From Larix sibirica (Eukaryota > Streptophyta > Pinopsida > Pinales > Pinaceae): DNA of 10,294 nucleotides. Below, one piece after another: positions 1 to 8,320 of the stretch. Within the stretch, counting starts at the first letter, position 1. Every line of letters begins with the position of its first letter. The notes under the pieces were generated by a model that did no database searches, was not told the DNA's origin, and saw only the letters and a program-made list of their open reading frames with translations. The position numbers were made by a program, and so were the translations under genes. The stretch spans positions 1 through 10,294 of the forward strand of contig NWUY0304955430.1 in assembly GCA_004151065.3 (NCBI GenBank). The letters run 5' to 3'.

Positions 1-32
1 TCTCTCTCTATATATATATAGAGAGAGAGAGA
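1..32. repeat. Compound palindromic microsatellite (TC)4(TA)6(GA)6
   Basis: Three adjoining dinucleotide runs are seen: four TC, six TA and six GA units. The TC arm (1-8) is the exact reverse complement of bases 21-28 and the TA centre is self-complementary, so 1-28 can fold into one perfect hairpin. The tract starts at the window edge, so its full length is unknown. Such compound repeats usually arise by slippage. No function is inferred. Confidence 0.95.
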
Positions 33-89
33 ATCCAATTATATAATTCTTATAATATAACCTAGTGTTAAAAAAAATGTAATGATATA

Positions 90-814
90 AGTAAACATTG
101 TAAAGGATGTCACATAGGGTATCAAAGCCAGGTTAAAAACTCTAGGTCCTTGGTTTCATTTATGCTTAATAAATTGAGGCAATTTATCTAAAATAGTTAT
201 TTATATAAGTAGATATTAATCAAAGTTTTATATTGTGATTTTCTTTTAGGAGAGGTAGGGCTACTAGAGGTTGTGGTATGCGTCCTCCACTACCACTACA
301 TCCTACACCTTCACATTTCATGTTAAGGGAAGAAGAACATAATTAGATACCAGCATCAGAGATAATGACAATGATGTGCTCTTTCTTGCACATGAAAGAT
401 GCCTTAACTCATAGAGTAGATAAGGAAGATGTTTGTGATTCTCAATTCACAAAGAGGGCTCCCAACATCCTCTGAACTCTAATGCCTATAAGGAATAAGA
501 GAAAGTCAAGTTTTTGGAATTCCAGGACTCCACTGATGGAGAAGCAACCAAAGCATGGTTAGAGAACATGGCCATGTGTTTCTCATTGAGAGATTATACC
601 TTGAACCAAAAAGTAAGAATGGGATTTTTTCAACTAAAATGAAATGCTTTGTTATGGTGGAAGACTTTATTGCCACAATTAAACATAGATTTATTTGACA
701 TTTCTTGGGAAATGTTTAAGGAACATTTAGAGAATGTTACCTCTTGAATGATTTATAAAAAGACAACTAAATTTTAACTCATTACATCAGGGTAACATAT
801 TTGTACCAAAATAT
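90..814 (+). repeat. Inverted repeat arm 1, left (partner 9586-10294)
   Basis: This stretch aligns by eye, nearly base for base, with the reverse complement of 9586-10294, covering the LTR end, primer site, leader and first part of gag. Differences are scattered substitutions plus small indels, including 18 bases present here around 282-299 and absent in the partner. Similarity stops abruptly just after the primer-distal gag segment near 814. Confidence 0.92.
117..130 (+). promoter_or_regulatory. Primer binding site, initiator tRNA-Met type
   Basis: GGGTATCAAAGCCA differs little from the usual plant retrotransposon primer site TGGTATCAGAGCC, complementary to the 3' end of initiator tRNA-Met. 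It would prime minus-strand DNA synthesis. The preceding CA at 113-114 is the likely last dinucleotide of the 5' LTR. The equivalent site in copy B (10254-10267, - strand) has diverged further. Confidence 0.7.
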
Positions 815-1009
815 GAGGCCTAATATATGGAGCTATTGAGGTATGCACTGCATTTCAGTATAGACAAATTGTGGGTTAACAAATTTGTGTATGGCCTTAA
901 ATATAACATTATATCTATGGTCCAAATTCCAATGCCTTGAACCTTGCATGAGGCAGTACAGAGGGTTGTCATAACAAAGAAGGAAAGTCCTGTGGGAGGT
1001 GGTGAGATG
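251..1009 (+). pseudogene. gag: Ty3/gypsy gag pseudogene (copy A)
   Basis: Gag would form the capsid that packages element RNA. The frame at 251 opens with the Arg/Gly-rich start typical of plant gypsy gags (RGRATRGCGMRPP). From about 510 another frame carries the Retrotrans_gag capsid core: FLEFQDSTDGEATKAWLENM, then LLWWKTLLPQLNIDLF and SWEMFKEHLENV. After a second shift, the block MELLRYALHFSIDKLW...VNKFVYGL is readable from about 824. In-frame stops include TAG 344-346, TGA 640-642 and TAA 821-823, and at least two frame changes are needed. No zinc knuckle is found before the break. The upstream TTTTCTTTTAG at 239-249 resembles a splice acceptor, but that is only a suggestion. The end at about 1009 is where gag residues give way, in frame, to integrase. 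Confidence 0.85.
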
Positions 1010-1985
1010 AGCTTCTTTTGGCCAAAAATGAAAAGGGATATATGAGAATATCTGCAAAAAATTTTGTCGTGTCAACAAGTTAAGTCTAAACATTGAGAAT
1101 CCCTGGACTCTTACAACCTTTAGTTGTCCCTAGTTGGAAGTGGGAATCAATAAGCATGGACTTCATCACAAGAATTCCAAAAAATAAAAAGGGGAATGAA
1201 ACCATTTTACTTGTGGTAGATCGACTAACAAATATATCACATTTCATTCCCACATTGATTTGATCCACAGCTTCAAAAACAGTTCACATTTTTGGATCCA
1301 TGGTGTTCCTAAGGAAATAGTCTCTGATAGGGATCCCCATTTCACCTCCTCATTTTGGAAAACATTTTTTCAAGAATTTGGAATGCATGTAAACCTTATT
1401 ATTACATACCACCCAGAAACTGATGGACAAATAGAAAGGGTGAATAGAATTGTTGAAGATATGTTAAGAATGTGTACCTTTGAAAATCCTGGTAGTTGGG
1501 AAGAATATTTACACTTAATTGAATTTGCTTATAATCAAAGTTACCATAGTACCATAAAGATGTCACCTATTGAGGTATTGTGTGGTAGAAATTGTAGCAC
1601 CCCTTTATCATAGTAAAACCCATTTCATAATAAGTGGTATGAGAATGAGAATATCAAGAAATCAAAATGATAATTAAAAGGGCGAAAGATAATATGTAAG
1701 CGACACAAGATCAATACAAAAGTTGGGCTGGCTTAAAAAGGTCAATATGAGAGTTCCAAGTAGGAGATAAGTTTTTGTTAGATTTATACCTAAAAAGAGT
1801 TCTTTCACACCTGGGAAAAATGCTAAATTATCTCCTCGATAGTGTGGCCCCTTTGAAATCCTTGACAAAGTAGGAAGTTTAGCTTATGAACTTTCAATAC
1901 CCCTCAATTAAATAGGATTCATAATGTATTTCCTGTTAGTAATCTTAAAAATATATATACCTAATCCTAACATGTTATTAAGTGG
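1010..1985 (+). pseudogene. int: Ty3/gypsy integrase pseudogene (copy A)
   Basis: Integrase would insert the element's DNA into the genome. The sequence starts inside the zinc-finger region (FFWPKMKRDI, then CQQVKSKH with one expected cysteine lost). The DDE core follows: the first Asp at 1159-1161 (SMDFITRIP), the second at 1326-1328 (SDRDPHF) and the Glu at 1434-1436 (TDGQIERVNR). The second Asp and the Glu are 36 codons apart, the classical D-35-E spacing. The first two Asp codons are out of frame, and some residues between HFIP and HGVP are missing. The longest open part is 1260-1613. Stops TAG-TAA at 1611-1616 and TAA at 1909-1911 are shared with copy B. A GPFEIL motif near 1848-1865 and HNVFPVSNLK near 1918-1950 mark the C-terminal GPY/F region, which places it among chromovirus-like elements. 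Confidence 0.9.
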
Positions 1986-1991
1986 GAGAAT
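1294..1991 (+). repeat. Inverted repeat arm 2, left (partner 8321-8968)
   Basis: The integrase core through the GPF region matches the reverse complement of 8321-8968. The partner lacks roughly 90 bases corresponding to about 1660-1745, replaced there by a run of T, and carries an extra 8-base tandem unit. Similarity ends at AAGTGGGAGAAT in this copy and at AAGTGGGATAAT in the partner. Confidence 0.9.
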
Positions 1992-2232
1992 ATCAAAGTT
2001 AGAACCTCAATGTGAAATTCACTGAAGTGCCTAAAAAGATCATAGATAAGAGAAGTAAAAAATTCAAGAAAAGAAAAATTAAAGAAGTAAAAGTTAAGTG
2101 GACATTGATTGTAATGAAAGTAGTGCCACATGGGAAAATTTTGATGTGATTATAAATAAATATCCTCATTTGTTAAGTAATTTTAACATTGATTGTTTTG
2201 ACATATGTGGGGACAAGGCTATTGAGGAAATC
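1986..2232 (+). pseudogene. Chromodomain-like tail of integrase (copy A remnant)
   Basis: After the GPF region, frames reading KVKWT (about 2088-2102) and then SATWENFDVIINKYPHLL (about 2125-2180) resemble the end of plant chromoviral chromodomains, where a W-T pair is followed by an A-T-W-E block and a Y-P-x-L motif. In intact elements this domain is thought to steer integration to particular chromatin. A frameshift separates the two parts. This supports a chromovirus rather than an Athila/Tat-type element. Copy B stops before this region, so no internal comparison is possible. Confidence 0.55.
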
Positions 2233-2238
2233 AACAAT

Positions 2239-2253
2239 TAAAGGAGGGGAGAA
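2239..2253 (+). promoter_or_regulatory. Polypurine tract next to the 3' LTR (copy A)
   Basis: The tract AAAGGAGGGGAGAA is purine-only and is followed at once by TG, the usual first dinucleotide of an LTR. It lies just after the last recognisable coding block, where the plus-strand primer of an LTR retrotransposon belongs. Confidence 0.7.
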
Positions 2254-2620
2254 TGCCATATGAAAAAGGATTGGGAGGAGTTTCCTCGAGTAGAGAAACA
2301 AAAGAAGGGCACGTGGCTAAGAAGAGAAGAGGCCTAAGTAGAAATATAGATAACTAGGTCCCAACACACTACAAGAGATGAAAAAACCCAATGTCAGAGG
2401 AGAGACACAAGGAGACTTAATAGGATAACTCAGCATGGAAGAGGCATTGGATGCCAACTAAACATCATATTTAAAACCTAGTAAACAATTTTGGGTCTCT
2501 ATGGTTACAATCCAAGGTTTAAGGTCAATCAATTTTTGTTGAATCTTAAAGGTGGTGAAGAATATAGAGGCACATCACCCAGGGATTGTGCTAGGAAAAT
2601 CATTGTAAGAAGATCCACAA
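2254..2620 (+). mobile_element. Probable 3' LTR of copy A (end uncertain)
   Basis: The start is set by the polypurine tract and a TG at 2254-2255. Inside are a G-box-like CACGTG at 2310-2315 and a TATA-like TATTTAAAA at 2468-2476, which fit a U3 promoter. The end is uncertain. A stretch near 2603-2621 (CATTGTAAGAAGATCCACA) partly resembles the 5' LTR end at 96-114 (CATTGTAAAGGATGTCACA), suggesting a length near 370 bases. Without a full 5' LTR in the window this cannot be confirmed. Confidence 0.4.
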
Positions 2621-2705
2621 TTAAAAAAAGGAACATGTCACATTGAAATGAGGAAAAAAAATTCATGTTCAAGGACAACATCGTGATGAAATGTCATGTC
2701 TTGTG

Positions 2706-2912
2706 TTAGGGGGGAATTTTGGGATTGTCCTTTTGAGTGGATTTAGTAACATCCTTTCTCTTTGGGGTATGATAATATTTAGAGTTATGAGTCTCAAATT
2801 TATGATAATGGCACCACATCTTCCATTTAGATGAAGAACTTCGGTCATCAATGTCAAAAGTTGAAGGGAAAATTTCTTGGTTAGAGGGAGCAGTGTACAA
2901 AACTTGGATCAA
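2706..2912 (-). pseudogene. Possible antisense gag zinc-knuckle remnant
   Basis: The 68-residue open frame contains WCHYHKFETHNSKYYHTPKR (residues 33-52). This resembles a block found before protease in many plant Ty3/gypsy polyproteins, with a Cys, His, His, Cys pattern and a following L-K. The first Cys (codon 2811-2813) and the histidines at residues 37 and 42 (residue 42 codon 2787-2789) are in place. The last Cys appears as Tyr (residue 47). The flanks are rich in Ser and Lys, as is usual for gag linkers. It runs opposite to copy A and so would belong to a different element. No capsid core or protease was found beside it, so the call rests on one short motif. Confidence 0.4.
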
Positions 2913-5273
2913 CTTAGACTTCTTTTATCTTTCCACTGGAGCCCATGACATTCAAAAATTGAAACAAAGCAGGGAACATTTTAAGGGAAAAATTTAGCCC
3001 TGGTCTAATTTTTTAGGTATTTTTCCCAAGAAATATTCGCCATTTACCATTTTTTCCAATATGATTCGCCCAAATTCCATAGGATTAAATTTTTTTACTC
3101 TAAAAATTGCCAAAATTATCCAAAAAATGTATAAACCCTTAGAAATTCGAATATTTTTAAAAAAATATTGCCAAACATTTTATTGTTGGAAATTTGATAA
3201 CTAGTAAGATTCACCAAGGTTTCCACATTTTAATAAAATCATGGATCCTTAAAATTTCCCCTGAAACAAAGTTGTACTTATTATATACACACAATGTCTC
3301 ATCCTTGGGGAAAGTGGGTTCGTAACCAATGTTGGAACTTTTGTATAAGAACTTGTCGAAGGAACGTCCTCTAAGACAGGACAAGGCCTTGGAGAAGGGG
3401 ATGACCCACATGACCTCCCTCTCCAAGAGGGAGATACATAAGGAAACAAAGTAGGATTGTGTTCAATGGCCTTAGAGGTTGAAGGTTAGGTCTGTCTTGA
3501 GTTAAAAATTTACGAAGAATTTCACAAATGTTTCATATGCTTAAGAGGACATTGTGGTTTCTAAGTGAAAATATCAAATACTATTGAAGTTATGTGACTT
3601 GTTGAGTTAAATGTCTCATGTAGCGAATGATTTGGTCATGGGCCCTACATGTGTGGTTAAGTTGTGTGTCCACTTTTCAAGGAGGAAATTACAAAGTTTG
3701 CATGTCCACTTGGCTTGAGAAAAGGGACATGGTTGTATGAAATTCTTGATTTAAACTAGTTGTATGTTTCATATTGAAGGGAGGCATGGAAATACCTCCA
3801 TGGTGCACTCAATTCACGTTTAATAGAAAGTGGGAAATGGACCTATATTTGTATGAGTTCCTCAAGACAAAGATTGAAATGACATAGCCTAAGGCAAACC
3901 TTGTCTAAGAGGTTGTCCAAGATAATTTGTTGTGCAAGTACTTGGGTGAGAATTTTGGGTTGGGTTTATAATACTCATTTGTTTTAAGTGAAATAATTGA
4001 ACCATCCCTAAGGATGTTCCAGTTGGTAGAAAGGTTAAAGGTCTTATGGCTAGGAAAGCTAAGGAAAATATTCTCTATGATCACAAAGAAAGAAAACATA
4101 TTCCATGCAAAAGGGAAGGGATAACAGGAACTACCCAATGGATTCACCAAAATGTAGTGCAATGTTCACTTATTAGAGTGAGGAACTGCACTAGCACACA
4201 AATGCTTGACCACCACTGAAAGAGAGGATGGGGGGAACCAAATCACCGCTCAATTGTTGAGCGAAACGAAGATCCCAAAGAAAGATGACAGAAGGAGGTA
4301 AAAGAATCACTAGATTACTTATTAAATTTGAGTTATTGTTCACCTAAGGCTAATTGATTTATAAGGTACATTGTGTAGGTTTCCGGTTACTCTATTGCAA
4401 TGAGAAATGGAAATGGAACTAGAAAGAAAAATAGTTTTACACTATAATTAAGTTATGTATTTTAGCTAAGAGAATGTACTAAAACCAAACCAAAGTGGGA
4501 ATGTATGTATTATCTAAGAGATTGCATGGAAACCATTTACAAAGTGGAAAGGAGAGAAAGGATGGGTGCTACGTAGGCTTAAAAAGTCTTAAATCACTTG
4601 TTAAAGAGCCACCAAGAGATTAGCCTCTTGCTAGAGCTCCAAGATGGCAAGATCCTCCTACAAAATATAGTAGAAAAACAACTCCCAAACAATATACATG
4701 GTACTAGATCTAGCAAGCAAATAACAAGAAATATGTTACTCAATGTGACAAATCAAGTATGATATTGACTGGGGATTTCTCTCCCTATAGTTGGTGTGTT
4801 GGTATACTCCTTGGAGTGAGATTGAAGAATATGCAAGGAAACCTTAGAGGCAAAATTGTTGATCTAAACCAACTAGTGTGACAACAGGTAAAACCAAACC
4901 AATGAAGAGCATAGAGTGTAAGGAAAATCCTCTACTAGGAGAGGGTTGGGGAGACACATGATGCAAGTATCCCAAGAGAATTATTTAGGAATATTTAGAT
5001 CACAAATCCAACAAAGGATTGACACTTTATATAGTGAGATAGAAGGTCCACCTCAATCTAGAAACAAGGATACTTATAAACAACAAAACGACTTAGAGGT
5101 GTCAAGGGAACACCAAATAACAATTGGGAAAAATATACACTTCCAAGCTATTCATTTGTAGGTTTTAACTTTTCCCAAAATATAGCCTGTATCTAGTAGG
5201 TTTAGAAAATATGCAGATGACATCCACATAGAAGTCCATACAACCTATGCAGCAAGCAGAACATACATATCAT
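2913..5273. other. No recognisable gene; decayed, probably repeat-derived DNA
   Basis: Frames on both strands are short and none matches a family I recognise. The longest are 3211-3426 (-), 3905-4162 (-) and 4946-5161 (+, 71 codons, rich in Gln, Ser and Lys); all lack convincing domains. Bases 3000-3200 are very AT-rich. Two small perfect inverted repeats are present: 8-base arms at 3415-3422/3426-3433 and 7-base arms at 4247-4253/4257-4263. The + strand of 3950-4200 shows a fairly long readable stretch (around LVERLKVLWLGKLRKI) with interspersed stops, which may be an old coding fragment, but I cannot name it. Confidence 0.6.
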
Positions 5274-5274
5274 G

Positions 5275-5640
5275 AAAGGGGGATATCAAAGGTGACATTG
5301 TAACCCCTTGTGTGAGCCCTAAAACTGACCTAAGAATGTTGGGGATCTCCCAAAGCAATCTTTAACTAATGCAAAGGCCAAATCAAGCACACATATTGAG
5401 GTTGATCCAAGTAGGAAGAAACTGTCCAAAGGAAGAACCTGCAAAGGCACTAGAAATCAAAATGGGAAAACTAGATTCATACATCTAGAATAATGGGCTA
5501 TATAAGGAATAATAGCATGCACATGTAAAACACCACAAAAAGTGGGAGGCCTTATGTCATACTTAGAGATTAGGTTAATGGAAGTGCCTTATATATACCA
5601 CACACCCTACTAATCACTAAGGGTTTGTGCATGATCGGGA
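5275..5640 (+). mobile_element. Candidate LTR start of another retroelement (weak)
   Basis: A short purine run (GAAAGGGGGA, 5274-5283) is followed 16 bases later by TGTAACCCCTTG at 5299, which resembles LTR starts of plant gypsy elements (TGTAACACCC type). A strong TATA-like ATATATA (5591-5597) sits about 290 bases further on, where a U3 promoter would fall. The purine run is not adjacent to the TG as it should be, and no matching second LTR was found. This is a guess from layout only. Confidence 0.25.
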
Positions 5641-6176
5641 TTAAGTGTGAAATTCATACACTACATGTTATTGGACTATCGTGTTCTTTTCTTGGGGAAC
5701 TTGTCATTGATCTATTCCTAGCTCTAGGGTTTGGGATTAGTCTTGAGCTTTTTGGACCTCACTTAGTACAAATGTAGCATCTATGGTCTCCTAAAGCCAA
5801 TGATTGGTTATCCTTTGTGTCCACCTCTTAAAACTCCTCTTTCTTCAAAGTCTAGTGACTCTCATAGGCTCTTCACTCTTAGTTCCACTAAAGTTAAATT
5901 GTCTTGAAGCTAGAAGCATAGCCCACTAACTTATCTTGATATTGCATATTCCCCATCTTCTTGCATATTTATTCTTATTTACTCATTTGTGGGCTACTCT
6001 CATATGTTTCAACATCTTGGGATAAAGTTTTATGTTTTGTTTTCCTTCTCTTTTCCTTACTTTCTAGAGATCAGTCCACTATAGGACAACATATGATTCC
6101 TAGGGCCATCTTTCTCAATGTTCTCCATATCAAAATAACATAAAATATGAGGCTTGCATTCTTATTTTACTCATTG
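5641..6176. other. No recognisable gene
   Basis: This is AT-rich sequence with pyrimidine-rich stretches on the + strand around 5820-6070. The open frame at 5961-6143 (+) encodes a hydrophobic, low-complexity peptide with no domain I recognise. The stretch may be the body of whatever element holds the candidate LTR at 5275-5640, but nothing in it shows that. Confidence 0.5.
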
Positions 6177-6420
6177 TTTTATCACCACATCAATTAATCT
6201 TTTCATGGAGTCCACAACACCAACTTGATTTCTTGGGTTCTCGTGTTCCTCTTTGAACTCCTAATGTAGCAATTCGGTGACTAAGGCTTTTAGCCTTTTA
6301 AGTGATTCTCCTCCAATGCTCTACATTTCTCATTCCTTTTCTTCCCCAACTCACATAGACTTCTCTACAAGTCATTCTGAGGTTGTTTTAATGCCAACAT
6401 GATGTTCACAACTATGTATT
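6177..6420 (-). pseudogene. Weak antisense coding remnant, coiled-coil-like
   Basis: Read on the - strand, two successive frames give charged, leucine-spaced text around ELGKKRNEKCRALEENHLK (about 6300-6365) and then DSMKRLIDVVIKQ (about 6177-6215), separated by a frame change and stops. Such Glu/Lys/Leu-rich text is common in gag-like proteins of plant retroelements but is not specific to them. No capsid or knuckle motif accompanies it. It may simply be chance in AT-rich DNA. Confidence 0.2.
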
Positions 6421-6839
6421 CACCATTGGGTCTTACACCAAAATCCTATAGGAAGACTTAGCAAGTTGGAAATGACATGTTTACGTATCAAGGACCAAAA
6501 AATACTTTCACAAAGAGGTTGATAGATTTTAGAAGAAAAATCTAAAGTCAAAATCTCCCACCCACCATTTCTAATTCCATACTAAGATATAAACATTCAA
6601 TAGTGACAAAATTGAAGAAGGCTAAATGTTTTACGATTTTGAATTTTTCTTGTTTTCAATCACCAAAATCTACTCATAAAACCTTTATTGAGATTGCAAT
6701 TTTGGATTGTTGAAGTTCTAGTTTTAATGCAAAAATGGATTTGGCAACCTTGAATACATCTACTATTGATCCAGGTGGATATTGGTGGCCACCCATTTGT
6801 TCCACTGAGTTACAATGGTTCTCCATCTTCTTGGCATTT
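6421..6839. other. No recognisable gene
   Basis: The - strand around 6715-6820 can be read for about 35 residues without a stop (QYPPGSIVDVFKVAKSIFAL), upstream of the weak antisense remnant at 6177-6420. The two could be parts of one decayed reading frame. No family is recognisable. Confidence 0.4.
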
Positions 6840-7230
6840 TTTTACGATTTTTTCAGGTCCCAAACTTCCGAGGGCCTTTTGAGGCCCTAAATGGTGTTTT
6901 TTGGCCATTCGAGGGGCCAGAGGTTGTTATGGCATTCCATGGCCCCAAACAAAAGTTGTACTTCTCATTTAGTTTTCTGTAATGAACCATTGTGTGCCCT
7001 AAATGAAGATCGTATGCAAAAGTTGTGCCCTCGGCAAGTTAGCTAACCACTTCGGGGCCCACAAATCATTTTGGTGTTTCATCTCCCAGGGTTAGGTTAG
7101 GTTTTTGGATGTTTAGGGTTCTTTCCCTCATGCTTATGATAAAAAGGCCCTTTTTGGTCTCCTTGTAATCAACTCTTCTGAATGAACGTAGTAGACACAT
7201 CTCTCTTTCGAGATAAGCTACCACCATCCG
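6840..7230 (+). mobile_element. LTR-like stretch, possibly solo or truncated (weak)
   Basis: This stretch is more GC-rich than its flanks and has several GGCC-containing motifs (6871-6945). A TATA-like GATAAAAAGG (7138-7147) is followed by CTTGTAATCAACTC and a polyadenylation-like GAATGAA (7180-7186). That arrangement (TATA-like box, short transcribed part, polyadenylation-like signal) is typical of U3-R of plant LTRs. A telomere-box-like TTTAGGGTT lies at 7112-7120. No TG...CA ends, target duplication or second copy were found, so the identity is only suggested. Confidence 0.25.
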
Positions 7231-7802
7231 AGCTAGCTAGTTTATTGCTTGCAATTTACAATGTTTTTCTATTCTATTCATTAAAATAATTTGGGTTTTA
7301 CTGTGCTATTTTTACACTGCAGAATATTTTTATGTGTTTCCACTACAAAATATTTTACACTCCAACCTAATTTTCCAATTTTAATGATTGATATCTAGAG
7401 CTTCATAATCTGAAATGATTCTTGTTAGATTTCAAACAAAAACACCCATTTACCTTTAGATTATTTTGAGTGGGTGAAAAAGTCAAATTCATAATCTTTA
7501 GATTACTAATAACCATGCTCCTAAAAATACTCAACTACCCTCTATCGAAACCATAAACATAAATTTAATGAAACATAATTGTAATAAGATAACTCCCAAA
7601 TTATGCATCACTAAGTATCTCAAAACATTGCATCATTACATTAGTAGTGTCTTTTCATTGTCACTACTAACATATCAATCCAATTTTGTTATAGCTAAGC
7701 ATTTGGGATAACAATCAAGGACATCATGCCTAAGTCCAAAATAAAGATAAAAATAGGTTTGTTTTGGTAAATAAGGAAGGGGATTGTAAATGTAAATAAG
7801 GC
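7231..7802. other. AT-rich stretch, nothing recognised
   Basis: There is no open frame of note on either strand and no retroelement motif. It separates the LTR-like stretch from the antisense LINE fragment. Two similar short phrases near 7321-7333 and 7346-7359 (CAGAATATTTTTA and CAAAATATTTTACA) look like an imperfect direct repeat of little weight. Confidence 0.6.
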
Positions 7803-8320
7803 CTATGTGTGAAGGAGAGAGCTGAGAACTTCGAGATCAAGGTTAAGGTTCTGGTACACCAATGCTGAAGGAGCACGCTCTAGCCTGTTAGCCCAATCAC
7901 ATACAACCTTGGAGTCTCCATGGATTTGCAAAGAGGGTATCCTTTTCAAGAACGAGAACCAAAGAAGCGCATGGAGAGCCCTTAGTTCTGCCCATGTGTT
8001 TGTACCCTGACCGCTCCCCATCCAAAGTAAGAACTGATGCTTGGTGGAGAGCCTCAAAACCATGCCACAACCACAAATTTCGGAATCACTTGCACCATCA
8101 AAGAAACCGTGAATTCCTTCGTCATTGCAGGTCAGATCTTTATTGATTTTTGCCTTCTGTTCCAACCGCAGAAAGCAGTGCTCCCTGTAATGATGAATGC
8201 TCGCCTGGCCTGGCTGGTATTAATGGGACAGATCACAGCGTCTTCGAACATCCTGTTGTTTCTGGACCTCCAGATGCGCCAACATACGAAGCAGAGGAGA
8301 ATTGGGAGAATCCTAATTAA
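7803..8320 (-). pseudogene. LINE (non-LTR retrotransposon) ORF2 fragment: linker and RNase H
   Basis: This is the C-terminal part of a plant LINE ORF2, which would make cDNA and degrade the RNA strand of the hybrid. The upstream frame (8132-8320 part) has WRIWRSRNNRMFE, typical of the segment after the reverse transcriptase and zf-RVT. A one-base-type frame change near 8140-8165 leads to the 7803-8165 frame, an RVT_3-type RNase H. There FFDGAS carries the first Asp (codon 8097-8099), WAELRALHALL the Glu (7986-7988) and HGDSK the second Asp (7914-7916). The frame ends at LLHT before the final conserved Asp or His region, so about 30 residues are missing. Apart from one shift it is better preserved and GC-richer than its surroundings, suggesting later arrival. 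No reverse transcriptase core or poly(A) end is visible. Confidence 0.85.

Larger units (their letters stand above)
90..2253 (+). mobile_element. Degenerate Ty3/gypsy chromovirus-like element, copy A (internal region)
   Basis: Read on the + strand this stretch holds, in order, an initiator-tRNA-Met-like primer site, gag, integrase with a D-35-E core, a GPF motif, a chromodomain-like end and a polypurine tract. That is the order of a plant chromovirus. Protease, reverse transcriptase and RNase H, normally about 2 kb between gag and integrase, are absent. Many stops and several frameshifts show that it is dead. A second copy with clear nucleotide similarity lies inverted at 8321-10294. The boundary at 90 is only where the comparison with copy B ends at the window edge; the 5' LTR probably extends upstream but was not recognised there. 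Confidence 0.85.

Noticed and set aside
833-1268. Antisense open frames over gag and integrase
   Set aside because: They are mirror images of clearly recognisable gag and integrase frames on the + strand.
90-2253. An endogenous plant pararetrovirus rather than an LTR retrotransposon
   Set aside because: An integrase with a D-35-E core, a GPF motif, a chromodomain-like tail and a polypurine tract followed by an LTR-like TG are retrotransposon features. Pararetroviruses lack an integrase.
3905-4162. 85-codon open frame on the - strand
   Set aside because: It is Phe- and Ser-rich text with no motif, as expected from the antisense of A/G-rich sequence.
4946-5161. 71-codon open frame on the + strand as a gene
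   Set aside because: It has no recognisable domain, it is short, and its composition matches chance reading of A-rich DNA. There is no supporting promoter or homologous copy in the window.
5350-5366. Similarity of CAAAGCAATCTTTAAC to bases near 9406-9422
   Set aside because: The match is short, imperfect and not extended on either side, so chance is the simplest explanation.
7088-7122. Interstitial telomere array
   Set aside because: Only one TTTAGGG unit and a few degenerate neighbours are present, which is too little to be a telomere remnant.
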